Shown: piece after piece, positions 54,951 to 64,000 of the stretch | Layout: every line of letters starts with the position of its first letter | Position numbering within the stretch: position 1 is the stretch's first letter | Assembly (NCBI GenBank): GCA_948567375.1 | Contig: OX419759.1 | Location: 36,371,493-36,435,492 of the forward strand | Direction of reading: 5' to 3' | DNA from: Lunularia cruciata | Lineage: Eukaryota; Streptophyta; Marchantiopsida; Lunulariales; Lunulariaceae | Length of the DNA: 64,000 nucleotides | Made by a program: the position numbers and the translations under genes | Notes under the pieces: generated by a model | Seen by the model: only the letters and a program-made list of their open reading frames with translations | Told to the model about the DNA's origin: nothing | Database searches by the model: none

Positions 54951-55487
54951 AACGGTACCCCAAACTTACCACCGTGATCAAACAGTACCCCAAGTGGGCA
55001 GGAGAACTTAACCGTAACCTCGGATGCCACGTGGTCGCACGTGTCTTCCCCATTGTCATAGTCTGTACTAGCTGGTCGCGCGATGGCAAAGAATGTTCTT
55101 TTGTTTAAACTTACATGTCCAGTAGTACACTACTGGACATAGTATTCCGCACCAAGCTGGATCATGGATAATCTAATAATGTTCCTAGGCAAACCACTCC
55201 ACGTGACGTTGAATATTTTCGTACTCCAAAATATTTAAATGACAGTCAATCCATGGTCATCAATTACACAGAATTCCAAACCGTTTCCCAGTTACTTGCT
55301 ATCCACAACCGGCCATGTTGTATATGAAATTGGATCCGTCAAGTATACTATAAGGAACTATAACAAGAACACATAGTGTAGTTATCCGTGTCAAAATGCA
55401 GTGCCACGTCAAGATAATAGGGGTATTAAAGTCTTTCTGCCAACTTGGGGTATCATTAAATCCGTGTGCCAAATTTGGGGCGTTGTT
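54951..55487. mobile_element. Probable non-autonomous inverted-repeat DNA transposon (537 bp)
   Basis: The left end AACGGTACCCCAAACTTACC, continuing to AGTACCCCAAGTGGGCAG, is matched by the reverse complement of the right end (AACAACGCCCCAAATTTGGC ... GATACCCCAAGTTGGCAG), so inverted arms of about 80 bp are present with gaps. A GCCACGTGG-type segment follows on the left and TGCCACGTCA on the right. No coding capacity. A clear target duplication was not found, so the superfamily (Mutator or hAT would be candidates) is open. Confidence 0.6.
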
Positions 55488-55546
55488 GAGTTTTATCTCG
55501 GTCGGAACGAAACAGTTAAATATTTAGTACCTAACACGTGCAAGAA

Positions 55547-55924
55547 TTAGTAATGGAAACAAGAATAGAACATAAACATCCTCCAAAACCATTCGTAGAG
55601 CAGTATGTAGGGCATCGCATACCTGTAGGCTTGTCCTGGGGTAAGGATCTTTTCCTCTGTTTGTAGGAACAGAATAGAAAGAAATGTCCTGCCAACTGCG
55701 TAAGGAGGAGACCAAAGGAATACGTCTCCTTCGGGCATGGCCAGCCTCGGGAACGTGTTCACCCGCCGTATAGCTGACGGGCGAGTACTACGATCCGGCG
55801 AGGTCGCGAAGCTTATCCCGGCCATTGTAGCACGTGTGTCGCCCACGGCGTAAGAGGCATGCTGACTAGACGTCATCCTCACCTTCCTCCGGCTCATCAT
55901 CGGCAGTCGGTCACCGACTAGCAC
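55547..55924 (-). CDS. Hypothetical ORF, 125 codons, locally GC-rich
   Basis: On the minus strand an ATG-initiated frame begins MLVGDRLPMMSRRKVRMTSS. The first about 70 residues are Arg/Ser/Pro-rich (PDRSTRPSAIRRVN) and correspond to the GC-rich stretch 55730-55924. The last third is aromatic-rich (LLYEWFWRMFMFYS) and may run beyond a real exon end. No family recognised. It may be a host exon, but no supporting neighbours or splice sites were confirmed. Confidence 0.25.
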   Translation of the reverse strand: MLVGDRLPMMSRRKVRMTSSQHASYAVGDTRATMAGISFATSPDRSTRPSAIRRVNTFPRLAMPEGDVFLWSPPYAVGRTFLSILFLQTEEKILTPGQAYRYAMPYILLYEWFWRMFMFYSCFHY

Positions 55925-56481
55925 GGCTCATGGAAGAGGTAGGGCTGGGGCAATTTGTCTTTTGGCAATCAGCATATTTTGAGTCGCTTTTTTTCTCTTT
56001 ACTTAGAGCAGGACAGTGCCTTTTGTGACATGGTCACCAACAACGTCGAGGTGTCCAGATGGATTATGTTTTTATGCAATAACTGCTTCAAGTCATAGAA
56101 GCCAATGGAGAGGCACGAATCAAAATAGAGTAGCAGACGAGTAGCTTTATCTAGTTTTACACGGCTCTAGTCTTTTCGTTGAAAATACCAGGGTTCGATG
56201 ATGGTTAAATTTGAATATATTTTCCATGAAAAGGCTAGATTCCATGACTACGATTGACTGAAATTACAATATGGCGATATTCATGATTAATCCATGCTAG
56301 AGCTAGAAGCAATGCTCGAGACCTTTGTTCTATTTTCACATTTATATCTTTTCTGGGTGTATAGAAAGTAAATAGACTATTTTGCAGCTAAGCGAGAGAA
56401 GAGTGACGTGTTTAGTCCACTAGCAAGTAGTTATGGAAATGGCGAGATGTTTTATTACCCTTCCATAAGAAGGAAAGAATT
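55925..56481. other. Unassigned DNA
   Basis: Nothing recognised beyond a short GTCGGT-C-ACCGAC palindrome just to the left (about 55905-55918). Confidence 0.4.
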
Positions 56482-56564
56482 CGACCGCGTAGAAAACCCG
56501 AAGGATGGGAAGACCCCCATCAAGCCGTACAAGGTAAAATGGGGCTAAGCCCCCAATCGAGTCT
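56482..56564 (-). repeat. Orphan 3' tail of the non-LTR element
   Basis: In reverse complement: GACTCGATTGGGGGCTTAGC followed by CCC, CCTTGTACGGCTTGATGGGG, CTTCCCATCCTTCGG and CTACGCGGTCG. It matches 1129-1225, including both hairpins. The truncation point lies just upstream of the stop codon of the parent element. Confidence 0.75.
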
Positions 56565-56862
56565 AAATGAGAAAATGTTTTGTTGAAAATGTTTTAAGAT
56601 GTTTTGAGAAAAGTTTATATGATTTATTAGCCTTCCATAAGCATATTAGCCTTTTTCTACCAGGAAAAAGGCAATCATGTAGATGATGGAGAATTTGGAC
56701 TTTTGCTTTGGTGATATCTTAGTCTTCAAATTTGACCTCATATTTCAGTCCTAGTCTTTACAGTGCTCTCAAATCTTAGGTTTCTATAGATAGGTAACAA
56801 GGTAGTGGCAGTAGGAGCTCCTATCAAAGTTTAGGACTCTCCCTCTCTATTTACCATATATA

Positions 56863-56908
56863 GAGTAAGAAGGCGACCGCGTAGAAAAACGAAGGATGGG
56901 AAGATGGG
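56863..56908 (-). repeat. Short orphan 3' tail of the non-LTR element
   Basis: In reverse complement: CCATCTTCCCATCCTTCG, then TTTTTCTACGCGGTCGCCTT and CTTACTC. It is only the last about 45 bp of the tail, 300 bp from the previous one and in the same orientation. Confidence 0.65.
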
Positions 56909-57079
56909 TATTTACCATATATATATATACCATAGCCTTAGGTTTCATTGGGTTCCTTGCTCGGTTTGGGCCCTCTGACACCCCCTTGGTGTTTTGTACT
57001 CCCTTTCCTTCAGGGTATTTATTTGTGTATAGCCTTGTCATTGGAAGACCTATACATAACAGTTCAACATTAAATTCTT

Positions 57080-57424
57080 TTGTTCTTTTCTCCTTATTTG
57101 CCGGGGGCTTTAGCTCTGCTTTGTATTTTAATCCTTTTCCTTTGGGCTCGTGCTGTTATCTCCTTCTATACTTCTTGGTGCTTTGCATTCTTTTTCGTTG
57201 TACTCCAAAGTATACTATTTGGCCTTTTGGACTCAGTCATTCTGATTCGCCTTTCGCAAGGGTTGGCTTGCAATCTGGATAAAGTCTTAGAAGACCAGCA
57301 TCTACCACAAGGTTTGCTTAATCTGAACTTCGATCTAGTCAACCGTCCAGATGAGAGTCCTTTGGAAGAGAGAGTATTGAAGTCTCGGCAATACCTTGGC
57401 TCTGAATGTCCAGCAAGAAACTAG
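57080..57424 (+). CDS. Hypothetical hydrophobic open frame, no ATG
   Basis: The frame is open for about 114 codons. The first 60 residues are strongly hydrophobic (ALALLCILILFLWARAV, then FAFFFVVLQSILFGLL), which would give two or three membrane segments. The tail is polar (DESPLEERVLKSRQYLG). It begins at a TTG, not an ATG, and a second overlapping frame (56896-57282) is also open. It may be an exon fragment or a chance ORF in pyrimidine-rich DNA. No family recognised. Confidence 0.15.
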   Translation: MFFSPYLPGALALLCILILFLWARAVISFYTSWCFAFFFVVLQSILFGLLDSVILIRLSQGLACNLDKVLEDQHLPQGLLNLNFDLVNRPDESPLEERVLKSRQYLGSECPARN

Positions 57425-60400
57425 ATGATAGAAACTAAGATCCAAACGAAAGTTATGTGGGAATACAGCTGACTATACTGTAAATGTACAATACATAATC
57501 CCATCTCCTGCACCTTCTCGCGAAATTGGTACATGACCTTTACCATGAATACTTATCGTCAAGGTCCAGATCCATAATGCAATGGAAAGTATGTATTCGA
57601 TAGCTACCCTACTTTTCCATACACAGAAGTATAAGAATTTGGTCGGTGTAGAGGTGATTTATCTGCTTTGAATTATATCCGAATCTGGATAGAAGTAAGT
57701 TCGTTTGATATATATATAAGTTCATCCATTTACCTTGCCATTGGAGGGAAGATCGTACTACCTATGAGATTTTACTTATCTACATATGATTACTGTTCGA
57801 AAATTGGAATTGAATCAAATACCATCAAAACTAAAATTAATTTTCCCCTTTAAACAGGAGAAGTTATTCAATAAATTCCTTTAAAAATAAAAGAATTTCT
57901 ATTTCATTATATCATATCTACATAGTAATAACCAACTAAATTTTCTATATTATATGGTTATAAATATTAGAGTAGTAGATACAAATTGAAAAAATTACAA
58001 AATGAAAATTTGATATTTTTCATGTTTACCATATAAGATTTTTTTTACAACACTTCATCACCACAATTGAGTTTACCAAAATAATAATTTTTTTACTAAA
58101 TTGATATGCTGAATAAAACCCCATGCTAAATATTTGTAGTTCCATATATATATGAGAACAGAAGCCGTTCTGGGAACGGGTTATCCAGAACTCATAAAGT
58201 GCAAATGAGCGATAAACCTATATATATCTCATTCTAGCTTGGTAGATTGAAAATCCCCATATGGTAACTTTCTAAATATTGATTTATTTCCATATAAATT
58301 GGTCTATTATAAATTTTAAAATAACATATCTGAATATACTATAAATTTTTGAATGATAAATTCTGAACATAGTCATGGAATTGCATATGGCATGTATATT
58401 TCCCATACCATGTCTAATAGTTTGCAACTAGGTACAGTTGAAAGGAAATTATGTCATATAACCTAAGTTATGGCTTGGTTGAAGTTAATCCTACAAAATA
58501 GTACAACAAAGACATAAAGAGGTAATATGTGTAAATGATTATTTATTACCATATTTATATTTACAAAAAAAAAATTTACCATAAGATACTGGGTCAATAT
58601 TGAAGAGCAACAGTTAGTTCAAGAGTTATTGTGAGATTAATCTAAAGACTTTATATTCTGCTGAAACTCCCCAGAAGAACTCATAGTTTTAAATTTAAAG
58701 AACAGAGATAATATTAGCTCAAAATTTTTGGTATTCATAGAACCAAAGAAAATAACATGCAAATCACTCATCACTCGTTAAGAGAAATCAAAGACTACTT
58801 CAAGTCGTAACTTGAAAACGTTCGTCACGATAATTTTTCTTGAGAAGGTGTTCTTTTATATTGCTTCCCACTCAAATTGTTTGGATCCAAACTCATGTCA
58901 AATAAAATCTATCTTGTTGACTAAATTCATAGTTCTAAATAATGGCTTCTGATCAATCAATCAATCTTCGTCATTACTTAACAAATGAATCCTGATATAA
59001 CTTTATTACTCTATTATTTATTTATTCTGCTTCTTCTTTCTAATTAAGTATCTATTACTTCATATCTTTATAAGAACACAAAGTATATCTCCTAAATTGA
59101 ATTTTAGAAGATAGAATCAAATTCTGTTCCTGAGATATATTATGTATGATAAAGAATCATATTCATTTGTTACTAACTCTTTTCAATGTTTTTCAGTGAC
59201 CTTTTATCATAAATAGGTATTCACTGGTTACGATAGTATAATCACATACTTTTAAAGGGATTTGCTGTAATATGTTTATCATTTATTTCATCATGATAGA
59301 AAATTTACATTATAGGAAAACATGGACATAATAAAGTTTAAAATTATAACAATCAACAATCATAACTTATTATTTTAGGAAGTTTTGATTCCCGGTGTTG
59401 GGTTTGGGTTTACATGGGTCAGCAATGACAACTGTTCAGAGTCCTCAAGTTCAGAGTACTTCCACCCTTCCTACGATATACTCTTATAGAGTTTCTATCC
59501 TACGATTCAAAGATGAACTTTCTAAGATGATTATTACTTCTAGTAATAATCATCATTGACCATTCTAATTTCTCATTGTGCTCTGCTATGTCTCTTCGAA
59601 TCAGGTGCTTATTTTTTGTTTTAAAAACATTTCAGTGCTTCTGATTCCTATTCTTACTTTGGAATAAATTATTATGCTAGCATTTGCAGCGACATTCAGA
59701 AGTAGATCAACACCCACTGTCATTAAAGTTTCGAACTGAATACCCCAACTCAAGCACTGTACAATGCTCTAGGCAGGTTTCAGTAGGGTTTCTACAGATA
59801 CCCATTATCATTTTATAACATTTTCAGGGATATCACATAAGGTAACTAAAAAATTAACACGGGCCCCAGATTTTTTATATTGTCATGTGCTCATGTTCAT
59901 TGATCTCCTGAGTTCTCGGGGATATTAGTAACCAGTTTAAGGAACTTGTTCATTTTCAAGGCCGGTGGTTTGTTCGAGATAGACCGTCAATTGTAGGGTA
60001 ATGAATTCACTATCGTATCATTTCATTTCATTAGAATTGAAATGATATGCTGATAGATTTCAAACCCCTACTATATCTCTTTTGCTACTCATAAAATATC
60101 TTCGACTTTTGCGTATGATACTGCCTATGAGCCATATTACCTACAAGTAGCATTAAACATCGGTGATCGTTTTTGTAAGTTTTACTTTTTTCCTAACCAA
60201 AGTACTTTAGGCCAAGAATTTCATGATTACCGTAGGCATGAGCTAACTTAAGATGATCTAAGGTATGCATGTACCTCATAGCAGTTAAGAGCAGTTGGCC
60301 CATGTTAGTCTTGTGAATCTAGCGTACACGAGGCTATTCATGTCATCTACCTATCCCAAATAGTTGACTATAGGGCCGTCCCTTCCTTCTCGTCCTTTAT

Positions 60401-61100
60401 GGATTCTGTTCCATCAAGTTTAGGGTTTATGTAACAATCCGTTTCGGTTCTCAGTATGTGACCAATTGACTTCTACAATTTCAGAAAAGAAGCATGCCTA
60501 TCTATCTTGTCAAGTGGATTCACGCAAAGAATATCACTTTATGTTCGAAACTAGCAAATTGTTCTACGTCTTGTAGCTATGGTCCTTAGCGGTGCCGCTC
60601 TAGAACATTCTTAAGCAATAGTTTAAGAACAAGGAAACTTTTGTGCTACGTTGGAAGGATAGTACTTGGATATAGGTAGTCGGATATAGTCCTAAGCTAA
60701 CGTTGATTCTGAACCTTTAGATGCTGATGGTGATGATGTGTTAAGCTTTTCCGGAGAAGCAAGAAAATATAAGAATATCGCTAAGGTCCATGTTACTTGA
60801 CATATGAATGACCGAAATTACTTCACTTATCATCAGTTGAGATGAATGTAGCAATGTATTTTAATTATCGTATATGTGATACGCTTCCAACTCAACATCT
60901 CCATTTCTAGTACATGGAAAATGTTTGGTGTTGAGGTAGGAGATTATATTTTTGAGACCAATGTTTCAGCGGAAAATGAAACATTTTACAACGAATATTG
61001 GAGATCACGCAAAGGTCTTTGTAAAGTATAGTCTATAATAACCAAAACTTCCCTTCCTCAACTATCAAGTGTAAAACATCAGGCTTATCAAGTTTGTCAA
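57425..61100. other. Long AT-rich region without recognisable genes
   Basis: No open frame over about 61 codons and no family resemblance seen. A small hairpin (TTCTTAA...TTAAGAA) lies near 60611-60632. Probably decayed repeats or intergenic DNA. Confidence 0.45.
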
Positions 61101-61313
61101 ATGTTTTCAAATTATAATTCCATTGTCAATTTTGATAGTATGTTCGTGGACATGGAGGACATGTCATGGAATATCATCTTCAACTTGAGAAGTTTGACAA
61201 TTCCGACAGTCCGCTTGGCTTCAATTCTCGAGGACTATGATGCAAAAAGAGGCTCTACTTTGCTGAAAATGGATGTTTTGGACCGTGGGAGGGTCGAACC
61301 GGAAAACAACTAA
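61101..61313 (+). CDS. Hypothetical ORF, 70 codons
   Basis: The frame (MFVDMEDMSWNIIFNLRSLT near its middle, KRGSTLLKMDVLD near the end) lies in a patch of more balanced composition within AT-rich DNA. No family recognised. It may be an exon or retroelement remnant. Confidence 0.12.
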   Translation: MFSNYNSIVNFDSMFVDMEDMSWNIIFNLRSLTIPTVRLASILEDYDAKRGSTLLKMDVLDRGRVEPENN

Positions 61314-62118
61314 GTTAACCATGCCTTTTTTTTCTTAATTAACACTGACTGAAAACCCGATCATTTTACATGTTGTCTTTTGATTGTGGTATGTCATTTT
61401 ATTAAGTCGAATAATAGAGAATAGAGTACTTACTAGATTAGATAAAGTAGTATATATATCGGTTGAGTTGGAATTATCTCTAAAGTAATAATTTAATCTC
61501 TGAATTAGTAATTTTATTTACATTTTACCCATATATTATATAATGTATGGTGCCATTGTTCTCTTCTTCTTTAAGAGTCTTGTAAGCATCTTAGAGATTG
61601 CTTCCAAACAGATGCTTCTTCTATTGTTTGTATGGAATTTCTCTAGGAGACTATAATAATAGGGGGAGATTCTTACGTCAATGCGTTAATAAGTTAGGAG
61701 ATAGGTGCTAGTCAAAATCTTATTACAGAGAAAAACATAGGGATATTAGACTGATTGCTAGTGGAGAGGTAACCATACAAGTGTCCTTCAAGATTTTTCT
61801 CACTTCATACAACATTTTAGTACATATAATTTTGGAGTTGTTACATTGGAGGTTGCAAAGCAAAATCTTTAGCATTGGAGTACAAAATCTATTAGCATTG
61901 AATTTCTCCTTAAGATATGCACCTAGATTAGTTTGGCCTACAAGTAGATATAGATAAAGCTTGTAATAACATCTCACCTACATCCATCTCTTGAAAGCTT
62001 AGATCCTTGTTGAGTCTTCTTTGTTTTGTATTTTCTTTTTTTTGTTCTCCTTCTTCTCTTTATTACCAACACTACTTCTCAGAGGAAGGAGTCATTGTTA
62101 TTCAATTAGTATTGCTAC

Positions 62119-63400
62119 ATGACATGGATATCCTTAAGTAGGACTTTTATTTTCATAGGCTTATCTTTGAACGCTTTTGTCTACTACTACTTTGCCTATA
62201 CCATACTAGGTTGTGTCCTTCCTTCCTTGGTGGAAGATACACACATTGTGGGCCTTGTAAACCAGATAGAAATTTTGACCACAATATTACCGAACTTCTT
62301 GTAAGCTTGATTTACTCTTTAGGTATTCATCCTCACCACCAACTTCAGTTTATATTTACAATCTATTATATTTAAAATGGCTTATGTATTATTAGAGTGA
62401 CAATTAGATCTAAGAATTTTATCACATTTTTTTAGATGCAACCTTTGCAAATGATATCATTTATGCGGATGATCTTTTGGTAGTAAGGGATCTGCAAGTT
62501 GCAATTCATATACTCTCCTCTACTATAGTCATTTTTGGTATTGAGTGCTCTTGGCATCTTTGCTTTCTTTTTGTTTTGTGGTTTTTGATAAGTCAATATT
62601 AGAGATGTACTTGATGTAGGTGGAGGATGAAATTTTTTCTGTCCAAGTACTATTACAAAAGACAATAGATTGTTTTTCTTTGAATTACAAGATGATCTTG
62701 TATCTTTTGCTTTTATTGGACCAAAGGTTTACAATCTTCCTTGATGGACTTACAATTTAAATAAACTGTACTTTCTCTTTTACTTAACCCATCCATTCCT
62801 TTGTTATTAGGGTATATCTCCACTCTTGCATTAGTGTATTTCAATTTGTACCAACTACTTTTTTTTATAATATTAAGGTTCAACTTAGGTTTGGTTCACC
62901 CATCTATACCTTTATTACTCACTAGTGAGTGTGGTATTACCTTAGTTGTAATAGGGTCTATATGATCTATTACCCTTTTCAAAAATAGAGGATAATTGTC
63001 CATGATACAATCAGACATATAAAGAGATATAACATTTATAATACTATAAAAAGTTAGGTACTTCACCTAGAAGAAACTTTAGTATGTATTATAAATAATG
63101 CACTTTATTGCAGATCTATATCTAGTCTAAGATGGTCAAGTGATAATAACAAATGATGTGGTTAAGATCTTTCAAATGATATACTTTGAATGAGATGATT
63201 ACCATCTTGGATTGCAAGTGGAGCAGCAATAGCAAAGGTCTCCAAGTTTAGAGTAAGGTTACATCTTGTTTCTACGGCTTTGGAGTTACATGCAGATATA
63301 GATACAATTGCTTCTCTAATACTCAATATTAGATAAATTTAATAATCTCTAATATTTGATACATTCTATGGAATTGACTCTATTCAATGGTTCATACATA
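62119..63400 (+). pseudogene. Heavily decayed second copy of the left-edge non-LTR retrotransposon
   Basis: 62119-62300 reads CVLPSLVEDTHIVG, with D-T-H-I-(V)-G in the position of the RT catalytic box, and 62460-62530 reads LQVAIHILSST. From about 62540 it aligns with window base 35 onward: TGTGGTTTTTGATA, TTACAATCTTCCTTGATGGA (as at 244-263), GGTTTGGTTCACCCATCT (as at 434), ACTCACTAGTGAGTGT, and AGCAAAGGTCTCCAAGTTTA (as at 788). Most differences from the left copy are C-to-T and G-to-A. About 230 bp seem deleted near 63320. The tail is not clearly readable. Confidence 0.78.
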
Positions 63401-64000
63401 ATGACCTATAGTATTTATTATCCTATAAAGAAATCAGCAAAATTGGTTATTAGAGTATGGAATTTCTTTAATACATGCTATATGATGAGGAAATTAGCAA
63501 ATATTGGTTATAATATATCATACAAAAGAATTCTATTATTAAAAACTTCTTGAATGTTGTGATTTGGCTTCATACAATATCTTCATTGCAAACATCACAA
63601 GGCACTAGAGCCAAGGAAATTGACAACATATGAGCTAATGCAGGAAAAGGTTAGTTGGAGATAATAAGTGGTATGCAGTTTTTGGTGTCTTGTTTGTGTG
63701 AGTTACCATACTTGTTTGGTAACTATGTCTGTATGAAAAAATATTTCATATTGAATTGAAAGATTTGATGTGGTATGCCTATCCACGTGAATATTGATTT
63801 GATTTAATTCTATATTCATCTGTTTGGAGGTTCAATAATAATAGTAATATTAGGTGAACCTTGCGCATAATACATAAGCGAGAAAGAACCCATGAAGACG
63901 TGCATTATCCTCATTCTCATACACAATTCTGTCCACCATCCCCATCCCTACTTATCCCCAAAGGCAATACCATCCATCAACCCCGTCTTTAGAGGGAGTT
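63401..64000. other. Unassigned AT-rich DNA
   Basis: No gene or repeat recognised up to the window end. Confidence 0.4.

Noticed and set aside
62465-62490. IIYADDLLVV string that looks like an RT YADD box
   Set aside because: In the decayed non-LTR copy the DTHIVG segment at about 62240 sits where the catalytic box is expected. The YADD string lies some 75 codons later, in a region that aligns with a non-catalytic part of related elements, so it is probably coincidental.

Overview
The window is a retrotransposon-packed piece of a land-plant nuclear genome with no host gene I can name. The plant assignment rests on Ty3/gypsy chromoviruses primed by a TGGTATCAGAGC-type (initiator Met tRNA) primer-binding site, PIF/Harbinger and pogo/Tigger transposases, a tRNA-Pro(AGG) remnant, and old copies that decay mainly by C-to-T/G-to-A change, as expected for methylated repeats. 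A non-seed plant (bryophyte, lycophyte or fern) is possible, but that is inference only.

Layout. Positions 1-1240 hold the 3' part of a GC-rich non-LTR retrotransposon (reverse-transcriptase C-terminus, zinc knuckle and restriction-like endonuclease-type domain) with its 3' tail. Positions 1241-5800 are mostly unassigned, with one orphan tail and short tandem repeats. A PIF/Harbinger transposase gene starts before 5959 and resumes at 17453. It is split by chromovirus A (5960-17448, minus strand), which itself carries a solo LTR (10057-10467) and a younger nested chromovirus B (10982-16643). From 18.5 to 31 kb come LTRs of a second chromovirus family: solo LTRs at 18549-19290 and 30628-30992, a fragment at 29743, and a full-length but decayed element C (21975-26961, plus strand). 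Element D (33005-44082, minus strand, family 2) is interrupted inside its protease by element E (family 1). E contains the chimeric element F, and F contains a 690-bp solo LTR of a third family, so the nest is four deep.

The right third (44-64 kb) is sparser. It has a second non-LTR endonuclease fragment (48.6-49.3 kb, minus), a pogo/Tigger transposon (50.8-53.1 kb, minus) whose right terminus is tandemly duplicated, the tRNA-Pro-like remnant (54.67 kb), a probable inverted-repeat transposon (54.95-55.49 kb), two orphan non-LTR tails (56.5 and 56.9 kb), a long AT-rich stretch, and a heavily decayed second copy of the non-LTR element of the left edge (62.1-63.4 kb, same orientation).

Nothing forms an operon or pathway. 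The relations are those of transposons: LTR pairs flank gag-pol, solo LTRs are recombination scars, and target-site duplications (GATGA for B, TTGTG for C, CTCCA, TCTTG and a near-match GTAAG/ATAAG for solo LTRs) fix insertion boundaries and relative ages. The most testable idea is that the family-1 LTR is filled with GAAnnTTC-type repeats that match plant heat-shock elements.
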